Below, piece by piece: positions 45,852-56,159 of a DNA stretch of 64,000 nucleotides (its first letter is position 1; each line of letters opens with the position of its first letter). This DNA is from Bisporella sp. PMI_857 (lineage: Eukaryota > Ascomycota > Leotiomycetes > Helotiales > Helotiaceae): contig JAJSPD010000083.1 in the NCBI GenBank assembly GCA_021307315.1, positions 124,001 through 188,000 of the forward strand, in the 5' to 3' direction. Both the position numbers and the translations under genes were made by a program. Below the pieces are notes generated by a model that was not told the DNA's origin, did no database searches, and saw only the letters and a program-made list of their open reading frames with translations.

Positions 45852-47018
45852 TCATCTATTCCATCCAGCTGACTTCGCAATCATGTCCAGCAACTGATGT
45901 ATTTTCAATGCGGACTCGAAAGTAGGAAATCCACCTCCCGGGTTGGCAAAATTCTCGTATAGCCGTACTGTATTGGTTCCAGGACGTGAAACTTTGGCGG
46001 CTAGAGTGGTGTCCGCAGTCCAGAAATCCACGTCGACAGCATCTCCCTCGCCGATCCTCATTTCCAAAGATCTATCTGACGACAAGGCGGTACTGAATTG
46101 CCACGTCACTTCAGGGAACTGGACAAGGATCTTGCCATCGGTCCCCGTGGTGAGCCAGCGGTATCTGGTATTTTCAGCAGCAGACTTGGCTTTCCTCACC
46201 GCTATTGATACAAGTATTTTGCTCTCAAGCACACCCTGAACGAAAATATAATCTAGCGTTGTCTTGGGATATGCTGGATCAACAACTGTTCCACCCCAAG
46301 AGTCCAAGATAGGAACAATCTTAAAGCTTGATTTGAGAATGCCTTGGACATCAACAAAGTCTCCCAAAACATAAACAAAAGTATCGAGAGCTCTGGTTGG
46401 AAAATCGTTAACATATTAGTCATACAATTAGAATATCCATGCAGACTTACAATGTGCGAAATGAATATCAAATTTATTGCCTCCAGATTTGAAATCAAGA
46501 TAATTTTCCACACCCTTGAGCCAGGTATCAATGGGCGTCATGCCGTTACATACCACTGAAGTTGAGCGGAGCACTCGGCCAATCTCTCCTTCCTCCAGAA
46601 GCACTCTCAATCTCTGCACCGACGGATCGGCTTGACCTTGAGTTCCAACCATTGTTTTCACTCCTTCGGCCGCCGCCAGTTTGGTCAGCTCCTCCGTTTC
46701 CGCAAAGCTAGCACCCAGCGGCCATTCCACAAAGACATTCTTTTTATAGTGCTTTGCCACGTTCACGCTAACGACAGCGAGGTCAATATTAGGATCTCGT
46801 GCCAAACCTTCTGGATTGCCGTATGCTTTGGTTTCTGCAGAAAAAGTCCAGCGTGCGATTGTTCTCTTTGCGGACTCGACAGTAGAATTCGCAACGGCAA
46901 CGATCTCATATTCAGGTAATGCTTGAATGGATTTGAGATGAGCAATAACTCCCCATGCTCCGATTGACAAAGCACCATCCTGTGTTCCAAGACCGAAGAT
47001 CCCGACTCGAATTGCCAA
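45852..47018 (-). CDS. Gal80-like oxidoreductase (Gfo/Idh/MocA family)
   Basis: An NAD(P)-binding sugar or polyol oxidoreductase of the GFO/IDH/MocA family, in the Gal80-like fungal subgroup. Two exons (47018-46451, 46390-45852; intron 60 nt) give 368 aa. The N-terminal Rossmann fold opens with IRVGIFGLGTQDGALS, and IVAVANSTVESAKR is the second strand with its phosphate-binding region. NVFVEWPLGAS occupies the place of the EKP motif, as in Gal80 relatives. The C-terminal domain has GGNKFDIHFAH, then LDTFVYVLGDFVDVQ. Between VAKHY and KKNVFVEW about ten residues that I expect from relatives are missing, which may be an in-frame deletion that shortens a helix of the cofactor domain. Whether it is an enzyme or a Gal80-type regulator is not decided by sequence. 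The acceptor AGAG|CT at 46391 was chosen because it alone keeps frame. Confidence 0.88.
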
Positions 47019-47651
47019 TTTTGCGAGTTAGCTGAGAAGTAAGGCTTTGAGAGATGTAGAGAAAGAGGTGAGAATGTAGGTGTGTTTGGCCACCACCTCC
47101 TTTTATCTTCTCCTGGAGCGGAGTCGCGGCATGTCTACAAACTTGACTACATTTCAAGTTTCTTGGTTAGTTCATTGCTTCTCTAGAGATTCTGTGAGAT
47201 CATGTCTGAATAACTGCCCCGCTCAGACCATTGCCAAATAATATCTAGAGTTTCTGAGCGGTACTCCTCGGATTGGTGCGGAGACCATGGTGAAGGGAAG
47301 TATTTTACATTACATTTATTCTTACACTAAGGCGGCTGTTATAGCGGCTATGCACAAGTCTGTGCATCTGTAAATCAATTGCGTCTAGCCATGTAAAGCT
47401 AGAACGGTATGATATCAAAGGATTAAATCAATTATGTCGGGAAAGGAAATATGTTAGACGAAGCTGTTGCCCGATTGCCTCTCCGAGCCCGCAATCCCCG
47501 GTCGGCCCCACTTGAATTCCGGCTTCGTCTCAACGGCCCGAATTCTTGTTCAGGGGTTTCGAGGACGTTGCTGGATGATGTACATGAACTGACTACTGCT
47601 AATGAATGAAACTTAATGAGCTAAGCAATAACCATTGTTGAGCCATTAACC
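47019..47651. other. Spacer upstream of two outward-facing starts
   Basis: Holds the Gal80-like promoter and the former promoter of the dead Zn2Cys6 regulator. No gene seen. Confidence 0.45.
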
Positions 47652-49460
47652 ATGCCAGTCTCATGAAAAAAGGCTTGCACTCATTGCCGAGCAGCCACAG
47701 CTTGGTGTAACCTTGGAAGCCAATGCTCAAGATGTCTTGACCGTGACTTATTTTGTGAATATGCCGTCGGTTTCTTGCAGGCTTCACCATCCTCACAATG
47801 GACGGCCTCTAATACTTCCATCAACTCGAATGCTGAGCCTCGCAAGACTTCTGTGGCTTCCACAATATTTTCCAACCAGAAATCATCAGTTGAGACTAAC
47901 GGAATCAGCAGCAAGAATGTCGGTCTGTCGTGCGATGCACAAGCTGAGCCAGAGCCTCTGGAGGAGCGTATTATAGATCCAGGCAATGTAACCTTTAATC
48001 CAGAAAGATGGCCGTGTAAATCCGGAACGAACACGATAAATCAACTGCCGATATCAACCGAATACAACCCGGAGGCGCTGGCATCCAAAGAAACAAAGCC
48101 AATGCCTCAAACCAGATCAACCTGCATGATCTCCCACCAGGAAAACTCCAAAATACACAGCTTGGTTTGCAATTAATAGAAGACTTATCTGTGTTTGACC
48201 ACAACGATATTCAAGCACCAAAACCAGCTGAGTGGCTTTTCGGGATTGTCTGGCCTCTCTCCAGCCACGGGAAGAACTACCATATTTGGGAGAGACTTCT
48301 CACATATCTCAACTCAGCGAAACCGTACAAGCACGGACTTCTCGCTCACAACAAAGATTCTCATGGGCCAGATTATTGCATACTCTCATATGATGATACA
48401 AGGTGGTCATCTACCTCCTTTCGTATATCCGCCGTGCGAACTTAAAAATGCTATACCCGGAAGTTGCGTCGGAGATGGCTATCATCGCTGTCTGCCACAA
48501 CCTCTTGCAAACTGTGCAAGCCTGGTGCGAATGTTCTATAGGCGTACACCAAAGAGTAGCTCCTTCATTTGGAAGGCAATATATGACGAGCAATTACGAC
48601 TGAGAAACAAGGTAAGTTACCCGTTTCGCCTTTAGCAAACTAATTCCCAGCCGTCGTACAAGTCAAAGCAGAGCATGATCTTGGGATTCTGATTGACTCG
48701 AGTATTAGTACCATACATACGACAAGGAGACCATACTCTCAGTAATTCAAGCAGTGATGATCTATCTTCTCCTCTAAGCACAGGATATCCATTCAGTTCA
48801 GCAGAATAATGTTGGTTCGGTGATAGCAAACTTTATTGTAAGTGTATTGGTGTTGGATCTGCTTTGATCCAATGATGTCCCCTGGTGTCAAAATCTTCTT
48901 GTTAGCGGAAGCAAATCTTATTCGATAGCAAAATGCTCATTGTGGGATTACAGGACATTGGTATATACCTACATGAATCATGTAACTATCAATCAAATAT
49001 CTATCTTTTCACAGACCTCGATCAACAAGAATGGAGCTTCAACGAAAGTATGAGAAGACAAGCATATTGATGACCCCCGTTCCCTCTTATGATATACTGA
49101 TGAGCGCAACGATAGAAGTGTATGCCTTCTCTATATTATTGAAACCATGCTGGATGTACTCTTTAGTCATAAAGACCGAATCGGATGCGTAGGTTACTCC
49201 AATAACTCTCTCCCGGCACTTTGAGAAATTTGGGACGTTGGTCTCAACGAAGCTTGGTCGCATCGGCTTAAGCGTTATCTAAACTCCGGACAATGTGATA
49301 AAGTGTTAACCATAGCAATTTAAAACAAGCCCGCTCAGCAAGAGACGACATAAATATAAGGAAAGATATTGGGCTTGTTGCGGATATGGCGAGTTGGTGT
49401 CATTCCGCTGACGATTTAGGAGTGTTGCTGTGGATGACTGCTTCTCTGGATTGAATATAC
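47652..49460 (+). pseudogene. Inactivated Zn2Cys6 transcription factor
   Basis: Remains of a fungal binuclear-zinc-cluster regulator. From ATG at 47652 the frame reads MPVS, then TGA at 47664, then KKACTHCRAA. The zinc cluster keeps all six cysteines, spaced C-X2-C-X6-C-X5-C-X2-C-X6-C with the trailing Tyr (47676-47760). Open frame continues to TAA at 48174. Homology then alternates frames: LHDLPPGKLQNTQLGLQLIED, then GLSPATGRTTIFGRDF, then GGHLPPFVYPPCELKN and PLANCASLVRMFYRRTP up to a donor at 48612. A later exon has YDKETILSVIQAVMIYLLL followed by TAA at 48775 and AQDIHS. Another has IYLHESCNYQSNIYLFTDLD (48960-49020). The right end is approximate. Both nonsense codons are one C-to-T step from Arg (CGA) and Gln (CAA), as expected from cytosine deamination or RIP. 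The family of the C-terminal region is recalled, not searched. Confidence 0.85.
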
Positions 49461-50582
49461 AATAAAATATAATGACCCATTGAGAATGAAGAAATCAATT
49501 GCTCTAGATGTTGGGAATGGTGCTCGTTATCCGAAATTACTGATTTCTCTGACTTCGGCGACGGGTATTGCTTTGGTACAGTTCTGTTCATCGTCCTTTC
49601 CCATATGGCCCGTAGTAGGAAAGGGACTTAAGCGAGTTTGCTTTTCTGCTGCTCAGTCAATACAGCCTTGTTAGGGGACGGAGCAGCGCTATAATTAATT
49701 ACTTTGACAGCACCCGATTGGGAACTAGATCGGTATGTATCTCAATATGACGGCTCTTCCAGGACGTAAGTCAAGATTTCCGGGAACAAAGCGCCGTGCT
49801 CTTGAAGTCTCATGAGTTATGGAACCTTACCTGTACTCCAAAATCTCGTTGGAACGAATGTACTAACTAGGAGATTTCGATGCAGGTAGAGTCACCCAGG
49901 ACAGCGATGATAAGCTTGAGCGCATTGTGAGCTTTCCAAATCCCAGCAGCGACAGGGAAAGAAGCCCGACGAGGAGATTAATTCCGAATTATTCTCGCCA
50001 CTAAGATAACCGCTAATGTTCCGCCATGAGCCAAAATATCCATAGTGGATGGCAGGAGTCATCCGTGGCATGCTGCAAAAACTGTCGGGCTGGTAATCTT
50101 GCCTGATATACCTCTTCGACAAGCACCACCCATGTCTTTGGAATTACAAAGGCTCACCGCGGTGTTTTGCTGGAACAGTAATGCTCTGTATCTTGTTCTT
50201 CGGAACGACTTACTTAGGAAGTGTGAAGATGATTCCTGCGTGGTGCAAGCTGCTTGATATATTCTTGTGTTTTAATGATTGGCCTGCAACTGCAATTAGA
50301 TTATGTCTATGCAGAGCGCTTCTTCATTTGCTACTCTTCGTTTTAATGTGGACTTTGGTATATGTCCTCTAGCTCCTGTTACCCGGATGCCTTGTTTTCG
50401 TCTGTGAATGTAGCACACTTGCAAATTGAAAAATTTTCGGAACCAATCTTGAGGAGTCGATTAGACATCGTTTGATTTTCCGTTTCAGTATGCACCAGAC
50501 CAGAATTTATGAAGCTTTTATATATACAAGAAGTTTCTCTTTCCCCCTCATTAAGTCATAAACATTACCAATATCCATCATT
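49461..50582. other. 1.1-kb spacer
   Basis: Lies between the dead regulator and the 3' end of the surface-protein gene. Short frames on both strands show no recognisable domain. It could hold further decayed coding DNA, but I cannot support that. Confidence 0.4.
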
Positions 50583-52852
50583 TCAGAGGGCAGTCACCAC
50601 TAACGCCCCAATGCATCCCAAAGCACCCATTAACCACACATCCAAGCTCTTTCTGAACCCAGAAGAAGCCTCTAAAGGCGGTGCGAGCGTGCCATTCGAA
50701 GCCCCAGTCGCAGTCGGTCCCCCAAGCACGACCGGCACGGTAGTCGATCCCGTAAGCACCACATAGCTCGTCCCGTCCACCACCGTCGTGAGCCCACTCA
50801 ATTCTGGGAGCTTTGGGTTAACGAGCACGGTGCTAGGAGGAATGACCACCGCTAGCGTGCCATCTATGAATGTTGTGCTTCCGGGTAAGGACTGCACAAC
50901 TTGGTTGATGGGCACAGTTGTTACGCTAGATACAATCACGTTTGTAACACCGTTAATAACAGTCGTACTTCCGGAGATCGGCAGATTTGGGTTGACGGGG
51001 ATGGTTGTTGCGCCGCCCACAACAACTGCAGTAGTTCCACTGATTACGACAGGTCCGCCGATGGGGGTTGCGCCTATGGCGGAGGCGATTGCGGATGCGA
51101 TTGCGGATGCGGAGGAAGAAGCTATCACATCCGGTGGCACTACGTTTGAGGTATCAGCAGTCGGTAACGATGGACCATCAGTATTTCCAGGGTTTTCAGA
51201 TGGTGTTGTCTGCTGTGCTGGAGGGGCTTGCGTAGGTGTTGTCTCGGATGGTGGAGTTCCTACTGGAGGAGTTTCCACCGGAGGAGTTCCCACCGGCGGA
51301 GGCTGGGTTGGTGTGGTTGGGGTAGGAGTTTGCACAGGAGGTGTTTCTACCGGAGTAGGAGTCTCCACCGGAGGGCTTTGGGTTGGGGGTGTCTCACCTG
51401 GGGTTGTCTCGACAGGAGGCGAAGGTGAAGGTGGTGTAGTCTCAACTGGTGGGGTGGTAGTCGTTGGGGTGCTAGGTGGCGTAGTTACAGGCTCAGCTGT
51501 GGGAGTCACAGTGATGATCGTTGAGTCGGTCAGATCTAATATCTTGTTAGGCTAAATGCAAGATGATTTAGATACCAACTTACCTCCACCTGGAACTTGG
51601 AATTCAGGCGCAACGAAACTACAATCCCTCGGACGAATCATGGAAGGACCTGCTGGGAGACATGACTCCAAACCTGGGTACTGAGCACTGATCGCAGGAT
51701 TTCCTATTATGTAGTCCATCAGTGCCTGGGGAGGGTAACCATATCCTTCGGTTCCAGTTGTCGTAATACGAGGATGGCAATTTCCATGTCCAATGTAGCT
51801 CAACCCTGTAGCCCCATATTCTGGCTGGTAGACGAACGGCGTAGGGAATACTAGCTCAACACCGGTTGGTTTGGGAGTATTTGTATTAATAGACTCAAAA
51901 TCCGAGTTGACTAAGAAGTACACAGTTGGCGAGGAATATACGTTCGTTCTCGTAGTAGTTCCCGTTGGGACTGTGCCAGACGTGAATTGAGTAACAGTAA
52001 CCGTGTCTGTGCTAGGGCCACCTATACTGCTTGAGATGCCCAGAATGCTGGTGCCATAGTAATCGGCTTGAGCATTCTCGTTGATGTTTGAAATTGTTTC
52101 TAGAGCGTCGGTACCGGTCAGCAGGGAGGGAGTCACGGTTCTAGTAACCGTTGCGCTGCTGTTGAACGTTACAAACTCTGTTTGAACATATGCGGTGCCG
52201 CAAGCGAGATTCCCATTGGTATCAGTAACCTGACATCCTCATTAGTATATATTGGTACATTGCCGACTTTATGATTTGACGAAAATAAAAATCAAGGACT
52301 TACTGCAGCTGCGGTGCGAATCTTGACTGTAGAGTAGACATATGCAGCTTGCGGCGATGTCCTACGTTTGTTAGACATATTCTACGCGGCACCCCAGTGA
52401 TCTACTTACAAAGTTACACCATGTGTAACAATTTGGCTCTGATTATAGACGGTAGCGACTGTCTGGTTTGGCATTGGAGCCTGGTTGTCAAAAAGCGTGA
52501 GTGGATTGTCGCCATCTGCGAATGATGTGGTGAAGGTTGCATTTGTTGTATATATATTTGTCTCGATATTGGTCTGCGTTGTATTCGGACCAGGTGTGAC
52601 CCGAATGGTGTATGAAGTCACATTCACGACATCATAGAAGATCGAAGTTGAGTATAACTCGGCCCATATCTCGGTGATCTGATCAATAAACACGAAACAG
52701 CAGGCTGAGGGTGTAGGTGTGGGAGAGACTGCGACAGTTGAGGTCGAAGTCGAGTTGGAGAACAAGCTTGACGATGGCGTTTGCGCAGAAACAACCGCAA
52801 TCAACCACAAAAGATGAACACTGCCTTGGGTGAAGCGCATCTTGATTATCAT
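50583..52852 (-). CDS. Pro/Thr-rich GPI-type cell-surface protein
   Basis: A secreted cell-wall or adhesin-like protein. Four exons (52852-52410, 52361-52304, 52229-51584, 51535-50583) join in frame to 699 aa. The signal peptide is residues 1-28 (the better start may be the second Met at 52840), ending near VVSAQ. The N-terminal region has ACCFVFIDQITEIW and many N-glycosylation sequons; a middle region of about 200 residues has Cys-containing segments (GHGNCHPRI, GLESCLPAGPS, RPRDCSFVAP). A Pro/Thr/Val/Glu tandem region (about 395-480, units like PPVETPP) resembles an O-glycosylated stalk. After it come an Ala/Ser/Ile-rich segment and four beta-type repeats with the core STTV-(I/V)-(N/D)-G. 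The C-terminus ends in a hydrophobic tail without charged residues after FRKSLDVW, consistent with a GPI signal. Function unknown. Confidence 0.88.
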
Positions 52853-54095
52853 GCTCCAGTAAACGAATGTCGTAAGCCAAAGCTAGAGTGCTGAAAGCTC
52901 CTCGTCCTTGTCTGGCAACCGTGGTGTATGTATATGAAATATCTAAGATATACTGTAGTGGTCCATTTTACTAGCCCTTAGTCAGACCGAACTTAAAATT
53001 CCAAATTAGTGGAATGATCGAATTGCACCAGGCCGCTGAGGCTGTGTATGACAGCGAAAATAAACAGGCACAAAGCAAGAATTCTCCATGCACATGTGTA
53101 TTGCGGCTGCAATGAGCGTCAGGACAGCCAATCAGCTATCGTTCTTGGGCCAATCAGTGCGATGCTGTGCCTTTCATTCGCAGATGATCCGCAGGACAAG
53201 ATTAAATAGACCCCACTTGCCTGACCAATGTCTGACATGGCAGGTAAAAAACCCCGAAAGACTGTGCTCTTCAAGCGCGGTGTCCCCCTTTTCCCGTTCG
53301 GTTATTAGCGATTTTTCCTACCTCCCAAGAATGTGACGGACGTGAGCACAGATATCTCCTAATTTTCCAACACTTTATAACGTTGGAGGATGGCGATCCG
53401 TGACCGAGAGACAGGTTGCTGGGACCTTAACACTGAATCAAATACAAATAAGCGCCCAAGAGGTGCATATCCACCTTTGACTCTGATTCGACTTTATTTT
53501 TACTCCACACTTTTGCATCGGTGTGCCATCTCGGCAGACTAATTACTGCTCCCCTTCTAAAACAGCTTGGCTGTCCGGCTAGAAGAGGCGGGTCGTCTAT
53601 TATCCAATAAAAACGCCGGAATCGTCTACTAAACAATCTTTGGTGAGGCGCAGGTCAGCTCTAAGATTCATCCCGGCACGGAAGAAGAAAAGAGATGGGT
53701 GGTGGGTGGAACTAGACTAACCATGGCTTACGTGTATGCAATAGCCGAAAAAGATGGGCGTTTTGGGCCAACAGCCAGAGTCCCAGAGAATTCCCATCGG
53801 TAGTGGCTTGCAGTCAAAAGTCTCTGGGAAGAAAACGGCCCGCACGGTATATGAGACTCCGCGGTGCAGCCTTATTCAAGTAATCTTCGCCTTCCTTGTA
53901 CACCATCAAATCACACTTAGCTGATATCCTTGTTTGGTATTAGCCTCAGTAGTCAGCCGCTGTGTCTTTCCTCAAATAGAAGCCAGACGCCAATAGCGCC
54001 GAGATTTTGTGCTGTTCTCTCTGGTGACAAGCGCGAGATATCCTTTCCTTTTCGTTTCATAGAATGAGATTCAATGAAATGAAGGCCGTGAAAAA
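52853..54095. promoter_or_regulatory. Divergent promoter spacer between two surface-protein genes
   Basis: A 1.2-kb spacer between the GPI-type protein (-) and the pepsin-like membrane protein (+). It holds both promoters. Short frames only. Confidence 0.45.
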
Positions 54096-56159
54096 ATGAA
54101 AGTACGACTGCTTGACGGCCTGTCTATTCTGCAGTTCCTCTTGTCATGTCGCGCTGACACAGACGTAACCTCGAGTCTCGCTGTGCGCGACACAGCCCCG
54201 GCTCCTATTGAGGTTGCCGCAAGTCAAGACTGGTGAGTTCTTCTCCAACATTGCAATCGGAACTCCATTTACTGACAGTGGGAAAGGGACGGCAATGATG
54301 GCCCATGGTCGTCATTCGCGATCCAAGTCGGGACACCCGCTCAAAATGTTAAAGTGATGGTAGCGACATCTGGATGGCAAACGATGACCGTTCTCCCAGG
54401 AGGGTGTATAGAGTCCGACCCTTCGAACTGTGCAAGTCTTCGGGGAGCTTTCTTCACCCCAGCATCATCCACAACTTATGTTAAGAATGCCGCCAATCTT
54501 TCTACCAATATCTATCCAATGGAGGTTGACAAGAGGCTCGGGTACGCTGGACGGGCGGCTTATGGTTTCGATACTGTTACACTTGGATGGCCTGGAAGTG
54601 GTGGCCCTATGCTCCTGAATCAGACGGTGGGAACATTCGTTACGAAAGACTTCTATCTCGGAATTCTCGGCATCAGCCCACGCGCCTCCAACTTCACCAG
54701 TTTTGACGACCCAATTCCGAGCTATGTAGAGAATCTAGTGAACCAAAGCAAAATTCCGAGCAAGTCGTGGAGCTATACCGCTGGGAATCAATACCGTTCG
54801 AATGGAGTATTAGGCTCATTGATTTTGGGAGGTTATGATTCCTCAAGATTTGTTGCTAACGATGTTGTCTTTCCTTTCAACGAGCGGGACGCTATAGATC
54901 TTACCCTTCAAATTGAGGCTATCACCACAAGTGATGGACTGACAACCCAGAAGCTACTGCCTTCAGCGATCCCGGCGATGGTGGATTCGGCGCAACCAAA
55001 TATTTGGCTACCACTCGAGGCCTGTGTTCTTTTTGAACAGGCTTTCGGCCTTACATGGAACGAAACATTGAAGATGTATCTTCTGAACAGTACACAACAC
55101 GCGGCGTTAAAATCACTGAACCCTTCGGTGACATTTACGTTGGGGAATTTGACTGCGGGCGCAAACGTTGACATCACCCTTCCATACGACGCGTTCGATC
55201 TTAATGTTTCATCTCCAATTGTGCCGACATCCACCTATTATTTCCCATTGCAAAGAGCCGCCAATGATACACAATACACGCTTGGTCGTACGTTCTTCCA
55301 AGAAGCATATGTGACGGCAAATTATGACAAAGGTCAGTTCTTTGTGTCTCAATGTTCTTGGACACCGGCCCAGAAGCAAATAGTCCCAATCGTGTCGTCT
55401 ACGAATTCGAGTTCAACTGCTGCACCCTCTAGCACTGGCGAGGGATCCAGTAAGGCCGGATCATCAAGCTCCGTTCCAGTTGGAGCCATCGCTGGAGGGG
55501 TTGGTGGAGGTGTCGTCTTGCTCATTGTAGCTGGAATATTATTCTGGTGTTTCTGGCTGAAGCCTCGACGACGGAAACGCAAACAAGCTGAGGCAGTCGA
55601 AGTTGACGGATCGCAACCCGAAACAGAAACAGGAGGAACGCAACCTACTGGAACTGACCCACCCGTTGGAGGATATTTTAAAGCCGAATTGGCAACTGGA
55701 GAGGTTCACAGAGCGGAAATGGAAGGACCGATGGATAGATGGGTTGTCGAAGCTGATGGCACACAATTATATAGAACCATTGTGGACGGAAAGACCTTCA
55801 TCTATGAGAAAGATGTCGAGGGTCACACTATCGTATACGAGATGGATGCACGAGAGAGGGGGGTATGGGCCGTGGAGGCGGACGGTACCGCAGTCCCGGT
55901 GTATGAGATGCCGGCTCGAGAAGAAGTAGCGCATGAAATGAGAGGGCAGCGAGATTCTATAGAGGCTGTACCACCGAGTGGGAGACCTAATCGCTGGAGT
56001 TGGGATACAGCAGCAGATGAGAGGTCAGAGATTGGGTCGCCCAGACCGACAAACATAACCGCAGTTTCAAGCCCGGAGAGTGTGACGATTTCGCCTGAGA
56101 GTGGTGCAGAGACATCGCCTCAGGCGTGGCAAGCTAAGCTTGCGAGACTACCTGAATGA
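54096..56159 (+). CDS. Membrane-anchored pepsin-like protein with a degenerate active site
   Basis: Has the fold of an A1 aspartic protease but is probably not an active one. Two exons (54096-54232, 54287-56159; intron 54 nt) give 669 aa. A weak signal-like N-terminus precedes ASQDWDGNDGPWSSFAIQVG, the fungal pepsin-like entry. Where the first catalytic motif DTGS is expected the sequence is VMVATSGWQT, with Ala for Asp. The second site is PAMVDSAQPNIWLP, which keeps an Asp-Ser. Many N-glycosylation sequons follow, then YTLGRTFFQEAYVTANYDKG, a typical C-terminal pepsin motif. A Ser/Thr linker and one membrane helix (about 465-490, GGVVLLIVAGILFWCFWL) lead into a basic stop-transfer and a cytosolic tail of about 180 residues. 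This tail contains repeats VVEADGT/AVEADGT and VYEMDARE/VYEMPARE. The layout suggests a sensor or receptor, which is inference. Confidence 0.9.

Noticed and set aside
50788..51555. 255-codon Gly/Val-rich plus-strand frame
   Set aside because: It is the antisense of the Pro/Thr-rich stalk of the surface protein and has no start context or domain.
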